Below are positions 8,157 to 17,598 of a stretch of DNA of 64,000 nucleotides, piece after piece. A program made the translations under genes and the position numbers. Source of the stretch: Aurantibacter crassamenti (GTDB lineage Bacteria; Bacteroidota; Bacteroidia; Flavobacteriales; Flavobacteriaceae). The stretch lies in the NCBI RefSeq assembly GCF_016811105.1, contig NZ_JAFBGM010000001.1, positions 62,001 through 126,000 on the forward strand. The letters are read 5' to 3'. The notes under the pieces were generated by a model, which saw only the letters and a program-made list of their open reading frames with translations, ran no database searches and was not told where the DNA came from. Each line of letters begins with the position of its first letter. The first letter of the stretch is position 1.

Positions 8157-9584
8157 ATGAGAACAAACAATTGTATTAAATCAGCATTCTTTAGTGTTTT
8201 TTTATTTTTAGGATTAATAACTGGAAATACACTACTAGCTCAAAGCAATGAGACAGCAATTATGCCTGAATTTACGGTTGATCTATCCAAAACCATAGGT
8301 AGTTTCAAGCCCTTGAACGGAGTAAACGGCGGTCCGAGAGTTAGATTAGGAAATGCATTTGACAATAGTGAATATTTCAAAACCTTCGGCCCTCCACATG
8401 TACGCCTTCATGATACACGATATTCCGATGAAGAAACGGTTGATATCCACACCATCTTTCCAAACTTTGATGCTGATGAAAATGATCCTAAAAATTATCA
8501 TTTTGAAAAGACAGACCTATACATAAAGTCAATCTTAGATCTTGGTGCAAAAGTAATATTTAGGCTTGGTGAAAGTATTGAGCATGGTGAGCCAAAATTT
8601 TATATCCATCCACCAAAAGATTTTAAGAAATGGGCACGCATTTGTTCTCGGATTGTGGAGCATTACAATATGGGCTGGGCAGATGGTTTTCATTGGGATA
8701 TTCAATATTGGGAAATTTGGAATGAGCCAGATATAGCAGAGTGCTGGTCAGGAACTCAAGAACAGTATCTTCAATTGTATGAAATAACAGCAAAGACCCT
8801 AAAAAAACTAGATACAAACCTGAAAATTGGAGGACCAACTCTTGCCTATAATATGGATAGTGCGCTTGGTGAGGCTTTCCTTAAACATTGTAAAAAAACC
8901 AATTCCCCTTTAGACTTTGTTTCCTATCATATCTATAGTAAAAGTACAGATGACTTCATGAAAAGAATAGAAATATCGAACGCTACAATAAGAAAACATG
9001 GATTTAAAGATGCAGAAATCAGTCTTTCTGAATGGAATTACGTACCATCTTGGTCTGGTAAAAGCAGAGCTGAAACACGAGATGGAATGGCACAAACAAT
9101 GGCCGCTCCTGGGTCAGCGTTTACCGTCGCAGTTTTATCTTATATGCAAGATACTGAACTAGATATGGCACAATACTATTCTGCTTTTGGAACCATATTT
9201 CGTTTTGGTCTTTTTGATGCAACAGGAGTGCCAAAAAAGGCAATTCACGCATTAGAAGCCTATCACAAAATGGTACAATTGGGCACACGGGTTTCTACTT
9301 CAGGAAATAAAAAGGAAACAGGTGTTTCTATTATTGCATCTACTAAATTAAGTGACGGAAAAACAGCTGTTTTGTTAAGTAATTTCGGCGATGATGCCGC
9401 TCGCTATAAACTCCAGATTAAAAATGCTATTTTTAAAAATGAATTAAAGTGTAGCGAATATTTATTAGACGATAATCACAATTTGGATATAGACCGAGAA
9501 CAAATTTTGAGCAGTAAAGATTTCAACCTCATGGTGGACTTACCTAAATCGTCAGTTCGACTACTTCTTTTTGAATCACTATAA
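8157..9584 (+). CDS. Secreted GH39-like glycoside hydrolase (beta-xylosidase/alpha-L-iduronidase clan)
   Basis: 475 residues with signal peptide (about 1-29, after LLAQ). A (beta/alpha)8 clan GH-A pattern is clear: the acid/base E190 in WEIWNEPDI and the nucleophile E292 in ISLSEWNY, with FRLGESIEHG and FVSYHIYS at expected strands. A small C-terminal beta domain follows. GH39 contains beta-xylosidases and alpha-L-iduronidases; both act in retaining mode. Given the heparinase-type lyase 3 kb upstream, an activity on uronic-acid-containing oligosaccharides is plausible but not shown. A DUF2200 gene begins 2 bp after the stop. Confidence 0.85.
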   Translation: MRTNNCIKSAFFSVFLFLGLITGNTLLAQSNETAIMPEFTVDLSKTIGSFKPLNGVNGGPRVRLGNAFDNSEYFKTFGPPHVRLHDTRYSDEETVDIHTIFPNFDADENDPKNYHFEKTDLYIKSILDLGAKVIFRLGESIEHGEPKFYIHPPKDFKKWARICSRIVEHYNMGWADGFHWDIQYWEIWNEPDIAECWSGTQEQYLQLYEITAKTLKKLDTNLKIGGPTLAYNMDSALGEAFLKHCKKTNSPLDFVSYHIYSKSTDDFMKRIEISNATIRKHGFKDAEISLSEWNYVPSWSGKSRAETRDGMAQTMAAPGSAFTVAVLSYMQDTELDMAQYYSAFGTIFRFGLFDATGVPKKAIHALEAYHKMVQLGTRVSTSGNKKETGVSIIASTKLSDGKTAVLLSNFGDDAARYKLQIKNAIFKNELKCSEYLLDDNHNLDIDREQILSSKDFNLMVDLPKSSVRLLLFESL

Positions 9585-9586
9585 AA

Positions 9587-9952
9587 ATGAAAGTCACAGC
9601 TGAGCATAATGAACGGATGGCAAAATTGACATTTGCATCTGTGTATCCACATTACGTAACTAAGGTGGAAAAAAAAGGAAGAACAATCGCCGAGTTACAT
9701 CAAGTTATAGAATGGTTAACAGGTTATGACGAACTAAAACTGAAATTTTTTATTGATGAAAAAGCAACATTCGATAAATTCTTTCAAGATGCAACATTAC
9801 ATCCAAATGCACATCTTATAAAAGGCGTTATTTGCGGTTATCGAATAGAAGATATTGAAAATCAACTAACACAAAAAGTAAGATATTTAGACAAGCTAGT
9901 TGATGAATTGGCCAAAGGCCGTAAAATGGAAAAAATATTACGTGTTACCTAA
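9587..9952 (+). CDS. DUF2200 family protein
   Basis: 121 residues matching the DUF2200 pattern: N-terminal MAKLTFASVYPHYVTKVEKKGRT followed by EVIEWLTGY-type sequence (HQVIEWLTGYDE), then PNAHLIKGVICGYRIEDIE and a helical tail. It has no signal peptide and should be cytosolic. It starts 2 bp after the glycosidase stop, which implies translational coupling, although DUF2200 genes are usually found in unrelated settings. No molecular function is known for the family. Confidence 0.85.
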   Translation: MKVTAEHNERMAKLTFASVYPHYVTKVEKKGRTIAELHQVIEWLTGYDELKLKFFIDEKATFDKFFQDATLHPNAHLIKGVICGYRIEDIENQLTQKVRYLDKLVDELAKGRKMEKILRVT

Positions 9953-10093
9953 AAAATTAGTCTCAACAAAAAAATATAAGTATTTTCTTACAACATATTT
10001 GTAGTATTTTAGTACTATTTTCCTCAGTTATACAACAATTATTTATGTATTAAGCACAAATTGAATTACTTAGCTCGAAGTACGCAAAGAGCT

Positions 10094-10720
10094 ATGATAA
10101 TTAACAAATTCTACTTAATAATATTTTTTACGATACTTCTGACCCAAACTAGCATTGCCCAATTGAAAATTGGTGATGATGTAAGTTCAATTCACGATGC
10201 CTCACTTTTTGAACTCGAAAGTACTTCTAAGGCATTAGTTCTGACCAGGGTTACCAATTCACAAATGTTGAACATTGTTCCATTAAAAGGTGCATTGGTT
10301 TATAATACCGACACTAATTGTGTCTACGCTTTTAACGGAAGTAATTGGCAAAATCTATGTAATGATAATGCTGGTTCTTTTTCTATTATAGACAATGAAG
10401 ACGGCTCATTTACAATAACATCATCTGACGGCACATCATTTACCTCACCAAATTTTTCAGACCTAAAAGGGGACACTGGCCCTCAGGGCCCAGCTGGCAT
10501 AGACGGTACTGAAATTCAACAAGAACAAACAGTGCTTTTAGCGAGCACCGGACAAACACAATTCACTACACCTATTTCTATTATAGATAGTAAAAAAATC
10601 GAAGTATATAGAAACGGAATAAGAATAGCTTTCACCACAATAGATAACAATACAATAGAATTGGAAAGTGAAATCTCTTGTTACCAGAATGATAGCATAC
10701 GAATTGTACAAATTTTTTAA
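10094..10720 (+). CDS. Secreted surface protein with a short collagen-like segment
   Basis: I choose ATG 10094, not the TTG at 10061, because it gives a clean signal peptide (MIINKFYLIIFF...SIAQ). The mature part is about 185 residues: an N-terminal domain with DASLFELESTSKALVLTRV and VYNTDTNCVYAFNGSNWQ, of the kind seen before fibre domains, then GDTGPQGPAGIDG (collagen-like triplets), then a C-terminal beta domain (KIEVYRNGIRIAFTTIDNNTIEL) resembling the C-terminus of the next gene. First of four consecutive secreted proteins; the set looks like a fibre or adhesin cluster. Function not established. Confidence 0.75.
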   Translation: MIINKFYLIIFFTILLTQTSIAQLKIGDDVSSIHDASLFELESTSKALVLTRVTNSQMLNIVPLKGALVYNTDTNCVYAFNGSNWQNLCNDNAGSFSIIDNEDGSFTITSSDGTSFTSPNFSDLKGDTGPQGPAGIDGTEIQQEQTVLLASTGQTQFTTPISIIDSKKIEVYRNGIRIAFTTIDNNTIELESEISCYQNDSIRIVQIF

Positions 10721-10762
10721 TAAATAATCTCCAAAACATTTTTAACATTAAAATCAAAAATT

Positions 10763-11443
10763 ATGAAAACAAACAATCTATTTAATACTCTTAAAGCCAC
10801 AGTCTTCGGTATATGTATGATAATTGGTGCTTCACTAAGTGCGCAACAAACTACAGGTGATGTAACCAAGCAAGCAGACATTGATCCCGGCACTACTACT
10901 ACAGCAGGAGCTGTTCGTGTTATTGATAATAAAGGAACAATTAAGTACCTACAATCGAAAAACGGAATGACCATGCTTTCTAATACTACAAATGATGTTA
11001 CAACCACTACATGGCAATTAGGTGGCACACTAACCGATGATACCTTTATAGATGTAGACGGAAATGTATTTGGTTTAGATGGTATTGAACTAATCACTAC
11101 AGAAACAGCTTCTACTGATGCCACAACTGGATCAGACCATGGAACCGGAACTGGTTATACTATTTTAGTACGTGATGAGGCTACCGGAGCAACTAAAAAA
11201 TTATTGGCAGCAGATTTACTGCAAAGCGGACAAGAAAGTTTTACCGCCACAGCTGCACAAGTGGCATACCCTTTAACTGGGAGTCCGACGCTACCAGCTT
11301 TTAGCCAAGTATGGGTTTACAGAAATGGAGCTAAACTAATAGCTAATGTTGACTATACGGTGGCAGCCTCAACAGTTACTTTAGTTGAAAATGATTACTC
11401 AATCTACGCGGGTGATATTGTGGAAGTACAATACATAAGGTAA
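10763..11443 (+). CDS. Secreted Thr-rich surface protein, second gene of fibre-like cluster
   Basis: 226 residues with signal peptide (about 1-27, ending SAQ). The middle is rich in Thr/Gly/Asp (TTTTAGAVRVIDNKGTIKYL, TDATTGSDHGTGTGYTILV), typical of repetitive secreted beta structure. The C-terminal 70 residues (QVWVYRNGAKLIANVDYTV, then TVTLVENDYSIYAGDIVEVQYIR) share the VYRNG...V.L plan and DxxxVxxI ending with the preceding protein, so both likely carry the same terminal domain. It follows 42 bp downstream, likely in one operon. No enzymatic motif. Confidence 0.75.
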   Translation: MKTNNLFNTLKATVFGICMIIGASLSAQQTTGDVTKQADIDPGTTTTAGAVRVIDNKGTIKYLQSKNGMTMLSNTTNDVTTTTWQLGGTLTDDTFIDVDGNVFGLDGIELITTETASTDATTGSDHGTGTGYTILVRDEATGATKKLLAADLLQSGQESFTATAAQVAYPLTGSPTLPAFSQVWVYRNGAKLIANVDYTVAASTVTLVENDYSIYAGDIVEVQYIR

Positions 11444-11502
11444 TAGACACGACTATAAGATTCACATTACTACAATATTCATACTCATAACAATGCTCCT
11501 TA

Positions 11503-12438
11503 ATGCATTACAATTGTAAGCTAATAGTACTTTTTGGTGCAATGATGATAAATCTTCACATCGTTGCGCAAAAGGTTGAGGCTATCGACAAAAAAGGTAG
11601 CCTTGTTATAATAAATAATAATGCAGTCACAACTGATCTTACTGCACCATCAGTACCAATCCAAAATGACGTTTGGTTTGACACGTCAGATGCTGAAAAT
11701 ACTATACCAAAGATTTGGAATGGTACATCATGGATAAATTTAGAACATACGGGTACATCAGGTTCAATTTTTTATGCTGGCTCTGATAATCACCCTAGTC
11801 AAGATAATAGCAATCTTTACTGGGACAGTACTAATTCTCGTTTAGGTCTTGGAACGAATTCCCCAGAGGTCAGATTAGATATAGACGGTAATGCTAGAAT
11901 CCGAGACATACCTGTAGGAGTGTCAGGAGATGAATTGATAACGACCGATACAAATGGTAATTTAAGAAAATTACCCATTTCTAGTTTAGAAACAAAGTCG
12001 TCAATTTCACAGAATAGCAGCACTGGAATAATTACCCACAATAGCGAAGATGGAACTTCACAAACTGTAAATTTAGTAAGTACTAATACTGATAATAGTA
12101 TTTCAGTAGGAACAGATGGTGGCGCATATTTTAATAACCCTATTAAAGCATACGGAACACTTCTAGCAGCCGCAAATAGTTATTCTGCCAGTGGAATTAG
12201 TAGTGCCACTAAAACTGGCACAGGTCGATATACATTTACTATGGGAACAGCTAGATCTACTACCAACTACCCTATTCAACTAAGTGTTTTAGAGACAGGA
12301 ACCAATGATATTAATATTTACGTTACTGCACAGACAACAACAACATTTAGTATTTCAATAGTACATAAAGGAGGAGGATTTCTTGGTAGTGATATTTATG
12401 TAGATAGAACCTGTTATTTCACCATCTTAGACTTTTGA
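11503..12438 (+). CDS. Secreted tail-fibre-like protein, third gene of cluster
   Basis: 311 residues, signal peptide about 1-22 (LHIVAQ). The N-terminal part has TAPSVPIQNDVWFDTSD...IPKIWNGTSWINLEHTG, a pattern seen in phage-fibre and Bacteroidota surface proteins, followed by NLYWDSTNSRLGLGTNSPEVRLDIDGNARIRDIP, a well-known stretch of fibre/peptidase-chaperone-type proteins (LGIGT..P...LDV.G). I see no chaperone peptidase catalytic dyad at the C-terminus, which is a beta-rich domain. One base separates its stop from the next start, so it is co-translated with the T9SS-sorted protein. Confidence 0.75.
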   Translation: MHYNCKLIVLFGAMMINLHIVAQKVEAIDKKGSLVIINNNAVTTDLTAPSVPIQNDVWFDTSDAENTIPKIWNGTSWINLEHTGTSGSIFYAGSDNHPSQDNSNLYWDSTNSRLGLGTNSPEVRLDIDGNARIRDIPVGVSGDELITTDTNGNLRKLPISSLETKSSISQNSSTGIITHNSEDGTSQTVNLVSTNTDNSISVGTDGGAYFNNPIKAYGTLLAAANSYSASGISSATKTGTGRYTFTMGTARSTTNYPIQLSVLETGTNDINIYVTAQTTTTFSISIVHKGGGFLGSDIYVDRTCYFTILDF

Positions 12439-12439
12439 T

Positions 12440-13582
12440 ATGATGAGAAGGTGTATCTCTATTTTAGCATTTAATATGCTTTTCTCACATGGTATCAAAG
12501 CCCAAACTATTCGAAATTTTGGTGATTTAGAAATTCACACCAATGGTCAATTAGGAATCTATTCTTCTTTTGAAAATGATGGTGTGTTTAACAACTCATC
12601 AGGACTTGCAGGATTTTATGGAAGCTACCAAAATTATATATCTGGGTCTATTTCACCACAATTTCACGATATCGAAATCAATAATGATCAAGGGGTTTTT
12701 CTACAAATTCCGCTTAAGGTAAATAATAATACCAATTTCATATTTGGAGATTTAATAACCTCTAAATTAAGTAACTCAAACTATTTAGAACTTTCTTCTA
12801 CTTCTTTCTATAATGGAGAATCAATTTTTTCAAAAGTTAATGGGTATGTATCAATATCTAATGTACAAAGTTTTCTATTTCCCATTGGTGACGAAGAATA
12901 TTTAAGACCTATAGGCATTGATACAGGTGGTATTATGGCATCTTTTAAAAGTACTTACCTATTTGAAAATGGTACTTTAAATTTTTCCAACAAAATAGAA
13001 GCCAATTCCGATTTGACATCAATCAGCAATAAAGAATATTGGATTTTAGAAGGTGACACTAGTGCCATGATAACAATAGGTTGGAACAATCGAAGCCAAC
13101 TTCAAGATATTACTAATGATTTGAACAATTTAACTGTTGTAGGTTTCGATAAAGAATTAATGCAATGGACTAACCTAGTAGCAATTGACCGTTCAGGAAA
13201 TATTGAAGAAGGCTTTATTTCATCAACCTCGTTTATTCCTAATCGCTATAGCGCTATAACCTTTGGAATCCTACATACCAAAACCGATATTTTACATAAA
13301 GGTTATCATTATTTAGTTACTCCTAACGGAGACGGAATCAATGATTATCTGTATATACCAGAGTTAGAAAATTATGATAGTAATCATCTACATATATTTT
13401 CTAGAAACGGACTTAAGGTTTTTGAACAAAAAAACTATTTCAATGAATTTAATGGAATAACAGGTGTAAACATATCAGCCATAAGTAAAGATCAAGGTTT
13501 ACCTGAGGGCATATATTTCTACCTTGTTACCGTAGGTGACAAAAATTTAACCCTTCAAGGTTTTCTATATTTAGACCGATAA
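12440..13582 (+). CDS. Secreted protein with T9SS type-B (gliding-type) C-terminal sorting domain
   Basis: 380 residues with signal peptide (about 1-21, FSHGIKA). The central part is beta-rich (IRNFGDLEIHTNGQLGIYSSFENDG, SISPQFHDIEINNDQG). The last 90 residues are the gliding-motility-associated/T9SS type-B sorting domain: LVTPNGDGINDYLYIPEL, LHIFSRNGLKVFEQKNY, then LPEGIYFYLVTV and a final FLYLDR. Such domains send proteins through the T9SS (PorV, at the window end, is part of that machine) to the cell surface. It is the last of the four-gene cluster and the only one with a clear sorting tail; it may anchor the other three. This role is inferred. Confidence 0.85.
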   Translation: MMRRCISILAFNMLFSHGIKAQTIRNFGDLEIHTNGQLGIYSSFENDGVFNNSSGLAGFYGSYQNYISGSISPQFHDIEINNDQGVFLQIPLKVNNNTNFIFGDLITSKLSNSNYLELSSTSFYNGESIFSKVNGYVSISNVQSFLFPIGDEEYLRPIGIDTGGIMASFKSTYLFENGTLNFSNKIEANSDLTSISNKEYWILEGDTSAMITIGWNNRSQLQDITNDLNNLTVVGFDKELMQWTNLVAIDRSGNIEEGFISSTSFIPNRYSAITFGILHTKTDILHKGYHYLVTPNGDGINDYLYIPELENYDSNHLHIFSRNGLKVFEQKNYFNEFNGITGVNISAISKDQGLPEGIYFYLVTVGDKNLTLQGFLYLDR

Positions 13583-13583
13583 A

Positions 13584-15785
13584 TTACAACCCAAAAGCAT
13601 CAAATATTTTTTCCAAATCTTGACTCGAATCTTCACTAAGAATTGAAAAATTAGCTTGCTTACCATTTAATGCATATTGTTTTTTCACAATATCATTATG
13701 CCAAGAAGCCTCATCTTTATTTGATTTTTTTTCTTGAATTATCGTCATTCTTTTAGGAGCGAAAGCAGCGGCCAAGTCTGGCAAATCATAATGGGGTAAT
13801 GCCCCAGCAACTGTAAATGGAATATATTCTGAGTTATAATTCTTTTCTAAAACTATCGATTGAAAAGTAGGCATAGGATTTATTAGTGCTATTTCATCGA
13901 ATTGCGCACCTAATAAAGAGGCGTGCAACAAACTAGAAGCGAAACCTGCTTTGGCCATTCCGAAAATTTTAGTGTTGCCAAGTTGTAAATCTTCTTGACA
14001 AAATTGTAGTACTATAGAAATGCTTTCTGCATGTATAGCCATTGTACTTTTACCATTCATAATACCTGCAAACCATTGATTGTATGAGGTATTTGTGAAA
14101 TAGGCATCGCCTTTTAAATATCCTGGGCCTAGTTCACCAAATCCAGGTAAGTCGGGTGCAATCACTGTTACTCCATTTTTAACTAGTTCTAAAGGAAGTG
14201 CATAAAGCGAATCCGATTTTTTTTCACTCAGGTTATCTAGATATAAAACAGTACGGTCAGAAGCCTTTTTAGGTACAAAAGTTACAAACGGAATTATTTT
14301 ATGGTCTGATTGAACAATTAAGTACTTACTCAAAAAATAGGTTTCAAATTCGGTTTGTCCAGAAAAAATCAATTTTCCGCTTTTTTCGTGTTTCACAAAT
14401 CCAGATACTTCATTTACTTTTTGTTTCAAACCCTGCATATGCCGGTCAAGATTGCTTCGTTTTTCTTCCAAACTCGCCTTGTTCGCTTCAGAGAGATTTT
14501 TATTAATATCAAACAAGAAATCACTTTGTAATGATGTAGCTAGTTGACCAGTTTTTGTGACATGCAATTCTTCCACAGAAAAAAAGCTTACTTCTTCATC
14601 TTTTGAATTTCCCGGATTATCTAAATGCTTTTGAAAAAAGGCATACATCGTTTCCCTGTTTTTTAAAGTCGATTTATGACCTGCATTGTCTTCAACCATA
14701 GCAATATTATCCTCTTGACCCAAAGCTTTAAATGCCTTTTGTGCTTCATGGTATGTGTCACGCGCACCTTGAATACTAAAAATATCTCGCGTTGTTGTTA
14801 TCATCAAAGTTGGTTTAGGCGCCCGAACCTCCAATAAATCTGCATGATCTAAACCGAGAGCTATACTCTTAGAAAAATTCTGCTCTGCATCTTGTGGGCC
14901 TTGGCTTTTCAACTGATATTCCATACTTGTCAAATAACATTCAGGTGCCGCCGCCCTAATACGTTCGTCAAAAGCTGCAATGTGAGAAGATTGAGTACCA
15001 CCACCAGACCTACCGGTAATACCTATTCGATTTTTATCTACTTCGCTACGTGTCAATAAATAATCTACTGCTCGAATGCCATCCCAAATCATATATTTCG
15101 CTGAAGAGGAACCATTGATAAAAAGCTGTGCTCCGGGGTATGAATGTTCTTTTGTAGAACTAAAGCGAGACTTTCCAAGTTCAGTATCAAAATATTGCAA
15201 TCGCTCACCCTGACCGAAGGGGTCAAAAGCTAGAACTGCAAATCCCTTTTTCACCAAATTAAGAATGACTTGTTGATAGACCTCATTACGAAATGCTAAA
15301 TCAGTATGACCACTACAATAAATAATTGTTGGTAGGTTTTTTCGTTTTCCTTTAGGGATAAAAAAGGCCGCCGTAACCTTTACACCAGGCGTTGATTCGA
15401 AATATAATTTCTCTACAGTATAACCCTCTTTCTTTATTTTTTTTACGATAACAGGGTTTAAAGGTGTTTTTTCAGGAAACGGACCTACAGATTCATTTAA
15501 TCTTTCTTTAACCAACTTTTGGCGTTCTAGCCAGTCGTTTTTGGTTTGTAACGCTTCAATAGCCTCTTTTCTTTCGGTCAAACTTTTAAAGGACAAATCA
15601 GTTTGCTGCTTGTAAAGTACATTCTCAGCATCAGAATAATAATCCCAATAATCTAATACCGAATAATCGGCTTGAGAAAAGCTTGTATAAGAAGACATTA
15701 AAAGTATCAGGAAAACAAAAATTTGAAAGGTCTTTTTTTTAAGCAAGATGTAGTTTTTTAAGTTTAGACAATACACTGAATTCAC
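13584..15785 (-). CDS. Secreted two-domain alpha/beta hydrolase (acetyl-xylan-esterase-like) with a degenerate second domain
   Basis: 733 residues from GTG; a TTG at 15746 would give a tighter signal peptide (MLKKKTFQIFVF...SFSQ) and may be the true start. The first alpha/beta hydrolase domain has PTIIYCSGHTDLAFR, the nucleophile S260 in GRSGGG and a late H in NAGHKST, close to AXE1/cephalosporin-C-deacetylase-type esterases. The second half repeats the fold (APDLPGFGELG), but the nucleophile elbow reads AKAGF with A613 in place of Ser, so it is probably inactive. Convergent with the surface-protein cluster, with only 1 bp between stops. Confidence 0.82.
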   Translation of the reverse strand: MNSVYCLNLKNYILLKKKTFQIFVFLILLMSSYTSFSQADYSVLDYWDYYSDAENVLYKQQTDLSFKSLTERKEAIEALQTKNDWLERQKLVKERLNESVGPFPEKTPLNPVIVKKIKKEGYTVEKLYFESTPGVKVTAAFFIPKGKRKNLPTIIYCSGHTDLAFRNEVYQQVILNLVKKGFAVLAFDPFGQGERLQYFDTELGKSRFSSTKEHSYPGAQLFINGSSSAKYMIWDGIRAVDYLLTRSEVDKNRIGITGRSGGGTQSSHIAAFDERIRAAAPECYLTSMEYQLKSQGPQDAEQNFSKSIALGLDHADLLEVRAPKPTLMITTTRDIFSIQGARDTYHEAQKAFKALGQEDNIAMVEDNAGHKSTLKNRETMYAFFQKHLDNPGNSKDEEVSFFSVEELHVTKTGQLATSLQSDFLFDINKNLSEANKASLEEKRSNLDRHMQGLKQKVNEVSGFVKHEKSGKLIFSGQTEFETYFLSKYLIVQSDHKIIPFVTFVPKKASDRTVLYLDNLSEKKSDSLYALPLELVKNGVTVIAPDLPGFGELGPGYLKGDAYFTNTSYNQWFAGIMNGKSTMAIHAESISIVLQFCQEDLQLGNTKIFGMAKAGFASSLLHASLLGAQFDEIALINPMPTFQSIVLEKNYNSEYIPFTVAGALPHYDLPDLAAAFAPKRMTIIQEKKSNKDEASWHNDIVKKQYALNGKQANFSILSEDSSQDLEKIFDAFGL

Positions 15786-16119
15786 GGTGATTTCATCCTT
15801 AAAAATAGACCATTTTACATCACAAAAAAAATGCTTTTACAGCTTCATTACTTAATCACTTTAGTGTAAAGACTATACAACCTCAATTAGATGTATTAAA
15901 TAATTCCAATTAGCTTTATATGTTTTATATGTTCAATTAGTTCTAACAAAAAACCACCTATTTCTAATCAATTAACAGTTCGAATTTAAAAAGTATTCGA
16001 ATGGTTTATGTAATTTTATTATAAACCTAAAAATCATTAATTCTGTTAGCTTTCTAAGTTCAACTTCTAAAGCATAAAAAAGCACAATCAGCAATTCAAC
16101 CGAAACACATATTGTTCCC
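15786..16119. other. 334-bp divergent intergenic region
   Basis: AT-rich spacer between the esterase and the pseudouridine synthase genes, which point away from each other, so it must hold both promoters. I found no convincing ORF, strong hairpin or exact TAnnTTTG octamer to place them. Confidence 0.4.
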
Positions 16120-16971
16120 ATGTTACCTTCACCAATTCGCTTACAAGAATATGGTGTTGGTATTTTTATCTCAGCCTTAACAAAATCAGCACTAAAAAAA
16201 GCATTAAAGAAAAAATTTATTACTGTAAATAATTTGATTGCAACTTCTGCTACCATGATTATAGGAGGTGAACAAATTCGAATCTCTATTCCAGAAACAA
16301 TAAATATAAATAGGCAACTAGTATTTCCATTAACCGTTTTATTTGAAGATGATTATATAGCAGCAATTCATAAACCTTCGGGTATTTTAGTCAGTGGCAA
16401 TAGCTTTAAAACCATTACCAATGCCTTAGTCCAAAACTTGCAACCGAGTACCTTAGCTGATACTGCAAAACCACAACCTGTACATCGATTAGATTATGCA
16501 ACCACAGGTGTCTTATTAATAGGAAAAACGAGCAATAGTATTCGTGCTTTAAATAAAATGTTTGAAGACAAAAAAGTAGTAAAAACGTATTTCGCTGTCA
16601 CTATTGGTGAAATGAATGCATCTGGAAAAATTATTTCAGCAATTGATGGTAAAAAATCAGAATCGAATTATACAGTTTTAGACTCAGTCTCCTCAGATAG
16701 ATTCGGCAAACTCAACTTAGTACAACTAGAACCTCAAACAGGCCGCAGACATCAATTGCGCAAACATTTATCAAGCATTAATAAACCTATTTTAGGAGAT
16801 GTATCATACGGAATTGAAAATTTAATTTTAAAAGGTAAAGGCTTGTATTTACATGCCTATTCCCTACGTTTCAATCATCCAAATACAAATCAAACAATTC
16901 ATATTAAAGCTGAATTTCCGAAAAGGTTCAAGAAAATATTTAAATCCAAAATAGAAGAAATCACTAGTTAA
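16120..16971 (+). CDS. RluA-family RNA pseudouridine synthase with S4 domain
   Basis: 283 residues. The N-terminal 60 residues form an S4-type RNA-binding domain (LKKALKKKFITVNNLIATS). The catalytic domain starts at VLFEDDYIAAIHKPSGILVSG; the catalytic Asp is D125 in VHRLDYATTGVLLIGK, and LEPQTGRRHQLRKHL and HAYSLRF are the later family motifs. These enzymes convert uridine to pseudouridine in rRNA or tRNA. The exact target site cannot be told. Monocistronic by its flanks. Confidence 0.92.
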   Translation: MLPSPIRLQEYGVGIFISALTKSALKKALKKKFITVNNLIATSATMIIGGEQIRISIPETININRQLVFPLTVLFEDDYIAAIHKPSGILVSGNSFKTITNALVQNLQPSTLADTAKPQPVHRLDYATTGVLLIGKTSNSIRALNKMFEDKKVVKTYFAVTIGEMNASGKIISAIDGKKSESNYTVLDSVSSDRFGKLNLVQLEPQTGRRHQLRKHLSSINKPILGDVSYGIENLILKGKGLYLHAYSLRFNHPNTNQTIHIKAEFPKRFKKIFKSKIEEITS

Positions 16972-17068
16972 ATTCAGTTTTTTGCATCAAGCATAGGTTA
17001 GACCTTTGTCATAATTAGCTTAAGAAGTACTGAATATAATCGCTTAATTTTACAATCAAATAAATCCA

Positions 17069-17524
17069 ATGATACTTATAAAAAGAACGAATTCAGACCA
17101 TTTAGATTTTCAAAACTTGGTTGCAGAGTTAGATGTAGATTTGGGTATTTATTATAAAGAAGAAAAATCATTTTATGATAAACTAAATACGATTGAAAAA
17201 ATTAAATACACCGTTATTGCTTATGATGAAAATGAAAAGCCTATTGGCTGTGGCGGTATGAAAGCATTTTCTAAAAGTGAAGCAGAAATTAAAAGGATGT
17301 ATGTACTCCAATCACATCGGGGAAAAGGTGTTGCCAACCTACTACTAAATGAGCTAGAAAATTGGAGTTCCGAATTGAATTTCAAAAAATGCATCCTAGA
17401 AACACTAAAAGAGAAGCCTTATGTCATTCGGTTTTATGAAAAAAACAACTATAAAAAAATACCAAATTTTGGTGAATATGTAAAAGCTGAAAACAGTATT
17501 TGTTTTGAGAAAGAACTAAACTAA
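17069..17524 (+). CDS. GNAT family N-acetyltransferase
   Basis: 151 residues covering one GNAT fold. The acetyl-CoA binding signature is IKRMYVLQSHRGKGVANLLLNELENW (R/Q-x-x-G-x-G/A), preceded by the strand IGCGGMKAF and followed by CILETLKEKPYVIRFYEKNNYKKI. The substrate is unknown; relatives acetylate small amines, protein N-termini or antibiotics. Alone between an RNA-modification gene and a lipoprotein gene, so context does not help. Confidence 0.9.
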   Translation: MILIKRTNSDHLDFQNLVAELDVDLGIYYKEEKSFYDKLNTIEKIKYTVIAYDENEKPIGCGGMKAFSKSEAEIKRMYVLQSHRGKGVANLLLNELENWSSELNFKKCILETLKEKPYVIRFYEKNNYKKIPNFGEYVKAENSICFEKELN

Positions 17525-17598
17525 GATTGCTCTAATTTCTTGCTGAAATTAGTATTATTCAGATTTTACAAAAGAATAAAACATAATGACTTATAAAT

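Noticed and set aside
10061-10093. TTG start for the first fibre-cluster gene
   Set aside because: The ATG at 10094 gives a proper signal peptide; the extra residues break it.
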